A stretch of DNA of 64,000 bases from Kitasatospora kifunensis (GTDB taxonomy: Bacteria; Actinomycetota; Actinomycetes; Streptomycetales; Streptomycetaceae), in the NCBI RefSeq assembly GCF_014203855.1, contig NZ_JACHJV010000002.1:248001-312000 (forward strand). The letters are read 5' to 3'. The position numbers and the translations under genes were made by a program. Numbering within the stretch: the first letter of the stretch is position 1; the number at the start of each line of letters is the position of its first letter. Positions 25,638 through 33,374 of this stretch are shown one piece after another. The notes beneath the pieces were generated by a model. That model made no database searches and was not told where the DNA came from. It saw nothing but the letters and a program-made list of their open reading frames with translations.

Positions 25638-26395
25638 GGGGCGTCCTGGTCACCGGGGCGTCCCGGGGCATCGGCCGCGCCATCGCGCACGCGTTCGCCG
25701 CACAGGGCGACCGCGTCTGCGTGCACTACGGGTCGAACCTCACGCAGGCCGAGGCGACGGTGGCCGCGCTGCCCGGCGAGGGCCACGTGCTGGTGGGCGG
25801 TGACCTGAGCGATCCGGCCGTGGCGAGCAGGGTCGCGCAGTTCGCACAGGCCGAGTTGGGCGGGGTGGACGTGCTGGTCAACAACGCCGCCGTGGCCACC
25901 TCTCAGGCGAACGCGCATCCGGTGGCCGAGGTGTCCTATGACGACTGGCAGCGGATCTGGCGGCAGATGGTCGAGGTGAACCTGCTTGCCGCGGCGAACC
26001 TCAGCTACTGCGTCGCGCGCCAGCTCATCGCCCGCGGCGCGCCTGGCCGGATCGTGCACATCGGCTCGCGCGGAGCCTTCCGCGGCGAGCCGGACCACCC
26101 CGCGTACGGCGCGAGCAAGGCCGCGCTGCACGCGTTCGGCCAGTCACTGGCCATCGCGCTGGCCCCGCACGGGATCTCGGTGGCCTCGGTCGCACCCGGA
26201 TTCACCGCCACCGAGCGGGTCGCCGACCGCCTGACCGGCGCGTCGGGAGAAGCACTGCGCGGCCAGAGCCCGTTCGGCCGCGTCGGCACTCCACAGGAGG
26301 TCGCCGCCGCCGTGCTCTACCTGGCCTCACCCGAGGCGACCTGGGCATCCGGCACAGTCCTCGACCTCAACGGAGCCTCGCACCTGCGGCTTTGA
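25634..26395 (+). CDS. SDR-family oxidoreductase
   Basis: This 253-aa classical short-chain dehydrogenase has the cofactor motif TGASRGIG, NNAA in place of NNAG, the catalytic Ser in VHIGSRGA, YGASK and the C-terminal GTVLDLNGAS. It has a typical FabG-like length. The ATG at 25634 overlaps the VOC gene stop. It may reduce a small ketone. The substrate cannot be assigned. A hairpin 50 bases after the stop probably terminates the transcript. Confidence 0.88.
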   Translation: MRGVLVTGASRGIGRAIAHAFAAQGDRVCVHYGSNLTQAEATVAALPGEGHVLVGGDLSDPAVASRVAQFAQAELGGVDVLVNNAAVATSQANAHPVAEVSYDDWQRIWRQMVEVNLLAAANLSYCVARQLIARGAPGRIVHIGSRGAFRGEPDHPAYGASKAALHAFGQSLAIALAPHGISVASVAPGFTATERVADRLTGASGEALRGQSPFGRVGTPQEVAAAVLYLASPEATWASGTVLDLNGASHLRL

Positions 26396-26444
26396 CTTCC
26401 ATGTCCGGACTTCGGGTGCTGGACCGTCGCGCCGGCAAGGTCTG

Positions 26445-26483
26445 CCAGGCCCTGTCCGGCACGATCGGCAGGACAGGGCCTGG
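26445..26483 (+). terminator. 13-bp stem hairpin after the SDR gene
   Basis: CCAGGCCCTGTCC (26445-26457) pairs with GGACAGGGCCTGG (26471-26483) around a 13-base loop. It lacks a T-run, as is common in high-GC terminators. Its right arm ends on the first base of the MITE-like element. Confidence 0.6.
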
Positions 26484-26656
26484 GGCCTGTCGTCAAACCC
26501 CCTTCTGCTCGGCGACGCCATGCACGCACTCTCGCCGCACCGGGCACAGGCCCAAGTACGTCCAGTACGAGGGCCCGCGCCCGGCACGCCGAGAGCACGC
26601 ACCTGACGCCGCCAAGCCGCCCTGCGGGCGAACGAAGGGGGTTTGACGACAGGCCC
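26483..26656. mobile_element. 174-bp MITE-like element with 23-bp perfect terminal inverted repeats
   Basis: The left end (26483-26505) begins GGGCCTGTCGTCAAAC. The right end (26634-26656) is its exact 23-bp inverse. The 128-bp interior codes for nothing recognisable, so it would need a transposase in trans. No clear target duplication is visible. The right terminal base forms part of the TAG stop codon of the MazG-like gene, so insertion may have set that gene's present C-terminus. Confidence 0.85.
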
Positions 26657-27012
26657 TAGCAGCCGCCGCCAGCTGGCGGCGTGGAGTTCAGGGAACGGGC
26701 GGCGACGTGTTCCAGCCGCTTCGCGAAGATCTCCTCAGCCTCGGGGGTGAGCGTCGCCAGTGCGACCATGGCCGTCAGGATGACGTCGCACAGCTCGGCA
26801 TGGACGTCCTCCCACGTCGCGTGAACGCCCTTGCGGGGGTTCTGACCGAGGACTCCGATGATGGCCTGCGTGGTCTCGCCGACCTCCTCCGAGAGCTTCA
26901 TGACCCGCAGCAGCTTCTTGAGGTCCTCCGGCTGGGTATTGGCCTCGTCCAGCCAGGCGACCAGGTCGCGGATGGTGGTCCAGGTGCTGTTGTCCACGGC
27001 GCTGTTCCTCAT
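26656..27012 (-). CDS. MazG-like nucleotide pyrophosphohydrolase family protein
   Basis: This 118-aa all-alpha protein has the MazG-like acidic motif KLSEEVGETTQAIIG (about 45-59) and a later HAELCDVILTAMVALATLT helix with Glu and Asp. Together these suggest a Mg2+-dependent NTP-PPase site. The ATG at 27012 has GGAGG only one base away. A GTG at 26997 (VDNSTW) has AGGA at good spacing and may be the true start. The stop codon lies on the MITE junction. It is the last gene downstream of the graspetide cluster. Confidence 0.8.
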   Translation of the reverse strand: MRNSAVDNSTWTTIRDLVAWLDEANTQPEDLKKLLRVMKLSEEVGETTQAIIGVLGQNPRKGVHATWEDVHAELCDVILTAMVALATLTPEAEEIFAKRLEHVAARSLNSTPPAGGGC

Positions 27013-27078
27013 GCCTCCGGGTGGGTGGTTGTCGGCAGCGAGTGAGCTTCGTGCCGGTACGAGGGCGCGTTTTGCGCG

Positions 27079-27390
27079 TCAGCTCGGTCGACGGAACGGC
27101 TCGGTCGGCCGGAATGGCTCTGGCGCCTCTGGTAGCCCGCCAGTTGGCGGAAGGGCTACCGTTTCGGGCGTGGGCGGTGTGAGTTCGCGCTGCGCCGCCG
27201 CATAGTCGGGGACGACACCGGCGGCATGCCACTGGACGCCGTCCCACTCCAGCAGCGCGCGGGGTGCTTCGGGCTCGACGTGCGCGCCACGCTGTGGCCC
27301 GTCGGTGAGCGCTACCGTGCGTCGGGTACCGATCGTCGGCCGCTTGGCCGCACGTCGCGCCGCCCACTCGTCCAACGGTTCGTCAGCCAT
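27079..27390 (-). CDS. Small acidic DUF6087-like protein
   Basis: The 103-residue protein starts MADEPLDEWAARRAAKRP, with a LEWDGVQWHAAGVVPDYAAAQREL centre and a Pro-rich tail. This pattern resembles DUF6087 proteins found beside actinomycete ATP-grasp RiPP genes. No catalytic motif is visible. It may be an accessory or recognition protein for the graspetide system next to it. Confidence 0.6.
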   Translation of the reverse strand: MADEPLDEWAARRAAKRPTIGTRRTVALTDGPQRGAHVEPEAPRALLEWDGVQWHAAGVVPDYAAAQRELTPPTPETVALPPTGGLPEAPEPFRPTEPFRRPS

Positions 27391-27460
27391 GCCTTGTCCC
27401 TTCGCTGCGGCTACCTGTCCAGTGTGCCGCCCGTCAGCTTCTCAGCGGTAGCCACCGTGG

Positions 27461-28597
27461 TCAGAGCGTCGCTGTCCAGCCGCTTCGGCTGAACGTCGTG
27501 GTGCCGTCTGAGGTGATCTCAACTCGCGCTCCGTAAACGGGCAGCGATCCGTCTCGGAGCCACCACCAGCGGAAGCGGTCAAGTTCATCCCACAGCCGGC
27601 GCGGGCCAGCCTGGTGAACGATGGCAGTGGTTGCGCCAGCCGCTGAGCTTGCCCGCGCCCAAGACCCGTCGGGGTGGAGCATCCACGCCGTCAGCGTGCC
27701 GTCTGAACCCTGACGAATCCGGTGTTCAATCCTGGGTACCGTGAGCGTCATCAACGACCACAGCTCCCATGCACCCATGACGTTGACAGCCGGGAACGGG
27801 GACTCGCGGACCTGGTCGCCGTCCTGGTCGAGGACGGTCGCGAACAGGTCATCCAGCATGCTCGGGTAGTCGTCGCCGGCGCGGGTGGCCATGAACGCGG
27901 CCCGGTCCCACTCCACCCGCCCGACCGCCGAGCCGTCCGGCTGCTTGTCGGCGGTGATGATCAGGCCAGTCTCGGCAATCGTGGTCACCAGTCGGCCGCC
28001 GGGCCGCAGCGCGGCGAGCCACGACGCGGGGATGCGCGGCATAGACACCATGGACACGATCCGGTCGAAGTCACCAGGCAGTTCGCCCGTGGCGTCGCAG
28101 GTGATCACCTCGGGGTGTAGCCCGATCGAGTCAAGACGATCGCGGGCAGCGTGAGTCAGGTAGGGGTCGACGTCGATGCTGGTGACGTTCTGGTCGCCGA
28201 ACCGGTGGGCGGCGAGGGCGGCCGAATAGCCGGACCCTGTGGCCACGTCGAGCAGTCGCGCGCCGGTCGTCAGCCGGCCGTGCCGCAGCATCTGCACGAC
28301 CAAGGCCGGGTGCGTGGATGACGACGTAGGGCGGCCTGTTGCCGTGGTGCCGGCGTCGGCGTGGTCGGCATGGAGCGCGCCAACCCGGGTCACCAACGTG
28401 CGATCGTCGTACACGGCGGCGAACCATTCCTTCTGGTCGGCCGGCCCATCGGTGACTGCCCAGCCGTCCGTGCCGGAGGTGAACCAGCGGGGCACGAACA
28501 GGTGCCGAGGCACCAGACGAACAGGCCGGTACCAGCCGGACGCGGGGTGCGTGATGGTGCGGGCCAGCTCGGCGGCCGGATACTGCCAATCCGTCAA
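27461..28597 (-). CDS. PIMT-type O-methyltransferase of the graspetide cluster
   Basis: The protein is 378 aa. Its core is homologous to protein L-isoaspartate methyltransferase (SSTHPALVVQMLRHGRLTTGARLLDVATGSGYSAALAAHRFGDQNVTSIDVDPYLTHAAR, about 92-150), followed by a C-terminal extension of about 170 residues seen in RiPP-associated PIMTs. Known relatives methylate an Asp side chain in the cyclised precursor, which then forms an aspartimide. The TTG start at 28597 overlaps the ligase stop (TTGA) and has GGAG upstream. It should act after the ATP-grasp ligase on the peptide encoded at 29562. Confidence 0.88.
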   Translation of the reverse strand: MTDWQYPAAELARTITHPASGWYRPVRLVPRHLFVPRWFTSGTDGWAVTDGPADQKEWFAAVYDDRTLVTRVGALHADHADAGTTATGRPTSSSTHPALVVQMLRHGRLTTGARLLDVATGSGYSAALAAHRFGDQNVTSIDVDPYLTHAARDRLDSIGLHPEVITCDATGELPGDFDRIVSMVSMPRIPASWLAALRPGGRLVTTIAETGLIITADKQPDGSAVGRVEWDRAAFMATRAGDDYPSMLDDLFATVLDQDGDQVRESPFPAVNVMGAWELWSLMTLTVPRIEHRIRQGSDGTLTAWMLHPDGSWARASSAAGATTAIVHQAGPRRLWDELDRFRWWWLRDGSLPVYGARVEITSDGTTTFSRSGWTATL

Positions 28598-29562
28598 GGG
28601 TCGACTCCTTCGAGATCATCGGCGATGGCTTGAGCGATCGGCAGGCCGGTCGCGCCCTGAATCCAGTCCCATTGTCCGCACGGATTCACTTCCAGGAACA
28701 CCCACTCGCCGGTGGGAGTCACCACGAAGTCGGCTGCGCCGTAGCGCAATCCGAGCTGTTCCATCATGCGGCGGATGGCCGCCGCCACATCGTCAGGGAC
28801 GGCTGCGGTCGTGTAGCTGAGTGATCCGTAGTCGCTGCGCCAGTCAATGTGCGCGGCGTAGCTGCCGGCGTGCACGGCCGCAGCGAACAGTCGGCTACCG
28901 ACGATTGTCAATCTGATCTCGTGGGCTTTCTCGATCCACGCTTGAAACAGGTGGGCCGTGGTGTCGAGCCCGCGCAGGTCGGCGAGATCGCCAGCGGTCA
29001 GCCGCTCGGTGTAGACGGTCTTCAGCTGTCCGTCCTCGACCAGTACGGGGGATGCGATCGGTTTGCAGATGAGGCCGTCCGGCGTCTGCACGGCGAAGTC
29101 GTGAACGGCGTCCGGGCGATTGGTGATCAGGGTTGGGGGGATCGTCAGGCCAGCATCGCGGGCGGCGGCGAGTTGGACAGGCTTGTACTCCGCGCGGGCC
29201 ATGGCCGCTGGGTGGTTCACCCATCGGCAGGTGAGCGCCGAGAGGACACCGCCGAGACCGGCGCGGGCCTGAGCAGCGGCGAAGTGCCGTTCAGGCCCAG
29301 ACATGCCGTCGGGCAACTGGAATGCTCCGGGCGCGCGGTAGTACACCGCGCCGACCCGGGACAGATCCACTGCGCGCCACTCGGTGACGAGTTCGCCCGC
29401 CCATCCCTGCGCCCGGTCGATCCGGGTGGCCATGCTGAGTCGCTGCGGGAAGTCGGCTGTGTCCATGCGGAACACCTGCCGCCCGCGTTCGGTCAGCTCG
29501 GTCACCACGCGGTCGGTTGGCCAGTCGTCGTCGGCAGCGATGACCAGGATGGGCGCCGGCAT
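28594..29562 (-). CDS. tgmB: ATP-grasp graspetide ligase (TgmB-like)
   Basis: This 322-aa ATP-grasp enzyme of the MvdD/TgmB group starts PAPILVIAADDDWPTDRVVTEL. It has the GLICKPIAS ATP-binding segment, the AHLFQAWIEKAHEIRLTIVGSRLFAA segment and the C-terminal metal-binding WVFLEVNPCGQWDWIQ. Such ligases use ATP to join Thr/Ser or Lys side chains to Asp/Glu carboxylates of a precursor peptide. The ATG overlaps the precursor stop (TGATG), so the two are translationally coupled. The conserved arginine-rich recognition region is expected to bind the PWALRFA motif of the precursor. Confidence 0.92.
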   Translation of the reverse strand: MPAPILVIAADDDWPTDRVVTELTERGRQVFRMDTADFPQRLSMATRIDRAQGWAGELVTEWRAVDLSRVGAVYYRAPGAFQLPDGMSGPERHFAAAQARAGLGGVLSALTCRWVNHPAAMARAEYKPVQLAAARDAGLTIPPTLITNRPDAVHDFAVQTPDGLICKPIASPVLVEDGQLKTVYTERLTAGDLADLRGLDTTAHLFQAWIEKAHEIRLTIVGSRLFAAAVHAGSYAAHIDWRSDYGSLSYTTAAVPDDVAAAIRRMMEQLGLRYGAADFVVTPTGEWVFLEVNPCGQWDWIQGATGLPIAQAIADDLEGVDP

Positions 29563-29861
29563 CAGTCCTTCGGTCCCTCGTCCAGCGGCGGCGGGTTCGT
29601 GATCGACCCGTCCGGGATCGTGGGGGTATGTGTGTTGGCCATGCATGTCAGCAGACCACCGTCGTCAGAGACGGTCACCTGCCGCTGGTGGTCGTAGAAC
29701 GCCGACGGAACGGTCACGGCGCCGGTGGAGTCGGGGACACGGGCGAAGCGCAGCGCCCACGGCCGCCTGTTGAGGCTGGTCGGCTTCTCGGTGCTGTGCG
29801 GGTACCGGCCGCCGGCCGGCATGAGAGGGAACGCCTCACGGGGATGTGCGGCTGTCGTCAA
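29562..29861 (-). CDS. tgmA: Graspetide precursor peptide (TgmA-like)
   Basis: The precursor is 99 aa. The leader has FPL and the diagnostic RRPWALRFA motif (residues 32-40) recognised by TgmB ligases. The C-terminal core (about 73-99) holds Thr77, Thr79, Thr81, Thr88 and Ser86 as donors, and Asp84, Asp94, Glu95 and Asp99 as acceptors, ending PPPLDEGPKD. Asp84 is followed by Gly, the best context for aspartimide formation by the neighbouring methyltransferase. I chose the TTG at 29861 because GGAGAG lies six bases upstream. The ATG at 29822 is weaker. No protease or exporter is encoded nearby. Confidence 0.85.
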   Translation of the reverse strand: MTTAAHPREAFPLMPAGGRYPHSTEKPTSLNRRPWALRFARVPDSTGAVTVPSAFYDHQRQVTVSDDGGLLTCMANTHTPTIPDGSITNPPPLDEGPKD

Positions 29862-30076
29862 CTGACTCTCCGATCTTGCGAGTTTTGACGGTAGTGGTGC
29901 CGACCGCTCTGGAGGCCCCAGAGCCGGATGCCCGGCCAATCCTTTGGAGCGGCAACGTGACCAGTGAACAACAATCAGTTACCTTGTCCCAGAGCACAGT
30001 TGGAGCGTTCCCCAGGCGTTTCCTATGCACTTCTGGCCTTGACCTGGGGCTTCGCATTTCTGGGACCGGGGGCGGC

Positions 30077-31147
30077 ATGGCTTCCAGGCGTGATCGACTA
30101 GCGGAGCGGCGAATCGCGCTGGGTTACAGTCAGGAACGTTTCGCCGAGGCAAACCAGGTCGCCACCTCTACGGTCGTACGCTGGGAGGCAGGCAAGGCCA
30201 CCCCGCAGCCCTACCAACGGCCCAAGCTGGCTCGGATTCTCAAGGCGACCCCGGAGGAACTGGACGCACTCCTGACACCCGCGTCGGAGGTTGCCGTCGC
30301 CCTGGCACCGCCCCTTGACCTCCTCGCAGATGGTGACGCTGACGACATGCTCCGACGAGAAGTTCTGGCCTGGATCGCCGCCACCGGCGCCTTGATCTCC
30401 CTTCCTACCGGCCCGGCGTCCGCATCCGGAAGGCACGCCGCTCCGTTGCCCGACGCCGGGCCGATTCTCTGGCAGGCGTTCCGCCTGGCTGAGCACAAGC
30501 GGGACGCGATGCCGCTGGTCCGGCAGCAGATTTCTCGACTGGTCGTCACGCTGGCCAACTCGCGCACCGAGGCCGACCGAGGTCGCCTGTGCGAACAGGT
30601 GGCAGACCTGTACCAGTTGGCTGGAGAGATCTCGTTCGACGGGAATCGGTACGCGGACGCCGCGCAGTGCTACACCCTGGCCGCTTCAGCAGCACGGGAG
30701 GCCGGTGCTGGGACATGTGGGCCTGCTCGCTCACCCGTCACGCCTTCACCCAGCTCTACGATCGGCGGCCGGCCGCCGCGGTTCCGCTGCTGGAGGCGGC
30801 CGCCCGGGTTCGACGGGGCGCGGCTGGCGGAACAGCGGGGCGCGTGCCATCTCGCCCTCGGGCAGGCCGATGTGGCGGAGCGGTATCTGTCGGTGGCTGC
30901 TCGTCAGGGTCTCTCTGCTCGGCGACAGGCCGCGGTGCTGGCGGGTCTGGCCGAGTTGGGGGCCCGGCACCGCAACGTGGACCAGGTGGTGCGCTACAGC
31001 ACGGCCGCACTCAGCCTGGCGGACCGAACCGGCTCCGGCTACATCGTCCGGAGGCTGGACGGCCTGCGGGAACCTCTTGCGCCGCTCATGTCCGACCCGA
31101 GAGTCTCGAACCTCAGCGAGCAGATCACCTACCGAGGAGCATCGTGA
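30077..31147 (+). pseudogene. XRE-family/TPR regulator with two compensating frameshifts
   Basis: The N-terminal helix-turn-helix reads RRDRLAERRIALGYSQERFAEANQVATSTVVRWEAGKATPQPYQRPKLARIL. TPR-like helices follow. The open frame runs 356 codons, but residues about 211-248 (GTCGPARSPVTPSPSSTIGG...) are out of frame. The proper sequence WDMWACSLTRHAFTQLYDRRPAAAVPLLEAAARVRRG is in the +1 frame from 30709 to about 30815. A one-base loss near 30705 and a one-base gain near 30815 explain it. The protein could still fold with a scrambled helix pair. It diverges from the graspetide operon and is the natural regulator of it. Confidence 0.7.
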
Positions 31148-31515
31148 CCGACACGACCGCGCTGGAGCCTGGCGAGTTCTTCCACGAGGTATGGGTGGAG
31201 GGAGTGAAGAGGTACTTCCCCGGTGAACCGAAGGCCGGCTACATCGCTCCGTGGGCCGAGGCTCCGGAGTGGGAGCGCCAGTCCGCCGCTGCCGTCCACC
31301 GGCAGATCGAGGACTTCGTCCGGCTGAGCGCCGGTAGCACGGCGAAGCTGTCCCGGGAGCAGAAGGGCCGGTTCGTCGCACTGTGCTGGATCGCCCAGAT
31401 CCACCGGCACTTCGAGGCCCCGAAGCCCAGCCACGTCGCGGACTGGGACGACCTGCCGGTGTGGCACCGTGAGACGGACTCCGACATCTTCGAGCGGATC
31501 GAGCAGAGCGCCTGA
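31144..31515 (+). CDS. Conserved hypothetical protein coupled to the XRE regulator
   Basis: The protein is 123 aa, starting VTDTTALEPGEFFHEVWVEGVKRYFPGEPKAGYIAPWAEAPEWERQSAAAVHRQIEDFV. It is helical and rich in Trp, His and Glu, with no recognised catalytic motif. The GTG at 31144 overlaps the regulator stop (GTGA). A strong hairpin ends the unit. It may partner with the regulator. I do not recognise the family. Confidence 0.75.
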   Translation: MTDTTALEPGEFFHEVWVEGVKRYFPGEPKAGYIAPWAEAPEWERQSAAAVHRQIEDFVRLSAGSTAKLSREQKGRFVALCWIAQIHRHFEAPKPSHVADWDDLPVWHRETDSDIFERIEQSA

Positions 31516-31520
31516 TCCCG

Positions 31521-31568
31521 CGTTGACGGTGGTCCCCGCAGGTACATCCGTGGGGGCCACCGTCAACG
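31521..31568. terminator. Terminator hairpin after the regulator pair
   Basis: CGTTGACGGTGG (31521-31532) pairs exactly with CCACCGTCAACG (31557-31568). The inner CCCC/GGGG bases extend the stem. It sits between a plus-strand and a minus-strand gene and can serve both. Confidence 0.8.
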
Positions 31569-31610
31569 CAGCCAGGAATCCAGGAATAAGGTCGCCCTGC
31601 CCCCGGTGCC

Positions 31611-32111
31611 TCAGGCCGCCATGGCGAGCTCGGGGTGACCGCCGCGGGGGCGACGGGTGGTGGGGCGGGCGTCGGCCGGGACGGTGAGGACTGTGCAGTG
31701 GGCTCGGGTCAGGCAGTAGCGGGCGACCCGGGCGAAGAGCAGCCGTTGCAGTGGTCCGCGGCGGCCGGCGCCGACCACGAGCAGGTCCTCGGGGCGGTCG
31801 GCGATCTCCAGCAGGGCGGGGCCCGCCGCGCCGCGGATCACGACGGGGGAGACCCGCAGGTTGGCGGGGTAGCCGCCGAAGGCCTCGCTGAACGCCTTGT
31901 CGAGGCGGTTGCGCGCGGCCTGGTGCCAGGCGGCGGCCAGCGACGGGCAGGGGTGCGCGCGGTAGGCGGGCTCGCCGCCGACCGGGGTCCAGGCGATCAC
32001 CGGCACCAGTTCGGCGCCCCGTCGGGCCGCCTCCGCCGCGGCGCGCTGCAGGACCGCCGCGTCGCGCCGTGAACCGCTGACGCCGACGATGACCCGGGTG
32101 GACTCGGCCAT
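31611..32111 (-). CDS. Universal stress protein family protein
   Basis: This 166-aa single UspA domain begins MAESTRVIVGVSGSRRDAAVLQRAAAEAARRGAELVPVIAW. The usual ATP-binding motif G-2x-G-9x-G(S/T) near the C-terminus is altered: the stretch reads GAGRRGPLQRLLFARVARYCLTRAHCTVLTV, lacking the Gly-Ser. It may not bind ATP in the normal way. Start ATG at 32111 follows AGGGAAG. Such proteins act in dormancy and stress physiology. There is no operon partner. Confidence 0.85.
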   Translation of the reverse strand: MAESTRVIVGVSGSRRDAAVLQRAAAEAARRGAELVPVIAWTPVGGEPAYRAHPCPSLAAAWHQAARNRLDKAFSEAFGGYPANLRVSPVVIRGAAGPALLEIADRPEDLLVVGAGRRGPLQRLLFARVARYCLTRAHCTVLTVPADARPTTRRPRGGHPELAMAA

Positions 32112-32350
32112 GGTGTGTTGCACTTCCCTGAGACGTGGACCCTGGGGGTCCGGCTTCACTTTATCGAGTGCGCTGATCCTACAGCCTTGTATTCGTAGAT
32201 CAACAGGCGGGGTGGCCTTGTATCGATAAGCCCAGGTCGGGGGCTGCCTTCGGTTCAGTGAACCGAACCGATCGAGCCTGGCCGGCCGTGGTACCGGGTG
32301 ACAGGTCCTGCTTGGGTCCGTGTCACGACGCGAGCGCGGAGGTGCGATTC
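32112..32350. promoter_or_regulatory. Divergent, AT-richer promoter region
   Basis: This gap is unusually AT-rich for the window around 32156-32235. CCTTGTAT-TCG and CCTTGTATCG occur as a near direct repeat, and TTTATCGA faces TCGATAA. These are plausible promoter or operator elements for the stress protein and the gene at 32351. Confidence 0.4.
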
Positions 32351-33040
32351 ATGCCCTGGTACGAGGGGTCCTGCCGGATCACGGTTGTCGGGGTCACGGC
32401 ATCCTGGCCGCAGCGCGTGGTGGTGAGCATCCGCCGCGGTGCCACGATCGAGATCCCGGGGACCGTCGGGGCCAGCCAGGTCATCGACGCCGGCGCCGCG
32501 AGTCACGGCTGGGACCTGTCCGTCGAGCACCAGTACGAGGGCCTGTGGCGGCCGAACGTCCGGGCGATCCAGGGTAAGTGGACGGACACGGAGCACGGGC
32601 GCAGCCAGCTGATCCGCAGCAAGGACCACGACTGGCCGGGCGACACCGCCGAGCGCAACCTGGTGATCCGCGTCGACCGCGTGGGCCCCAGCGCTCCGGC
32701 CCCGGAGCTCGTGGCCGGAGCGAAGCGGCCCGGCACGGAGCTGACCTCCGCGCCCGAGCGGCGGCAGAGCGCCACCCGGCGGGCGGTCACCGAGTCGACC
32801 TCCATGCCCGTGCGGGAGCAGGTCCCGGCCTGGCGGCCCGGCACCGAGTCCACCTTCACTCCCGCGCGCGAGCAGGGTCAGGGCGGCGCCCGGCGGGCTG
32901 TGACGGAGTCCAGCTCCACCCCCGCGCTCGACCCAACGCAGAGCGCCGCCCCTCGCGTCGCGACGCAGAGCCACGCGGCGCCCGCCGTCCCCGTGGTGAC
33001 GACCAGCGCGGGAACCCCGGCCCCGGGTGCGCGCGGCTGA
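32351..33040 (+). CDS. Hypothetical protein with a repetitive disordered C-terminus
   Basis: The 229-residue protein starts MPWYEGSCRITVVGVTASWPQRVVVSI after a strong GGAGGTG ribosome binding site. The first 110 residues are compact and Trp/His-containing. The rest is four or five loose copies of a unit resembling R-x-G-TESTxxPxREQ, rich in Thr, Ser, Ala and Pro. No signal peptide or enzyme motif is visible. The repeats look like an intrinsically disordered tail. Function unknown. Confidence 0.75.
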   Translation: MPWYEGSCRITVVGVTASWPQRVVVSIRRGATIEIPGTVGASQVIDAGAASHGWDLSVEHQYEGLWRPNVRAIQGKWTDTEHGRSQLIRSKDHDWPGDTAERNLVIRVDRVGPSAPAPELVAGAKRPGTELTSAPERRQSATRRAVTESTSMPVREQVPAWRPGTESTFTPAREQGQGGARRAVTESSSTPALDPTQSAAPRVATQSHAAPAVPVVTTSAGTPAPGARG

Positions 33041-33374
33041 TCTCCTGACCTGCTTTCTCGGCAAAAAGGGCCGCCGCCTGACGGAGCGTCAGGCGGCGGC
33101 CCTGTCGTGCCTGGCTTGCCTCTGCCTCCCGCAACTTGCGCTGCGACTGCGAGAGTTCGCCCGCCCCCTCAGTGACTCCCCATCAACTCCACTCCAGGTG
33201 ACGGCGATCCGGTGTTCGATTCCTGCGCGAGTCGGCCACACGTAGGTAACTGGACAATATTCGTGGAAACGCCACCAAACCTTGGTCAAAGGTATCTAAT
33301 CTCGGTGGAGAGCAGAACCGGTCCGGGGTGGGCATCGGTCGGCGGGCGTTGGTCTATGGGCCGATGGGGGGAAG
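33041..33374. other. 334-bp gap with terminator and promoter of the CslA-like gene
   Basis: It holds the strong hairpin at 33068-33102. An AT-rich stretch follows (about 33240-33305) that should contain the promoter of the glycosyltransferase operon. No gene was found. Confidence 0.6.
33068..33102. terminator. Perfect 16-bp stem terminator
   Basis: GGGCCGCCGCCTGACG pairs exactly with CGTCAGGCGGCGGCCC around GAG. The AAAAA just before it on the plus strand would be a U-run for minus-strand transcripts, so it may stop transcripts in both directions. Confidence 0.88.

Noticed and set aside
33205..33245. TGTTCGATTCC stretch resembling a tRNA T-arm
   Set aside because: No acceptor stem, D-arm or anticodon arm can be folded around it.
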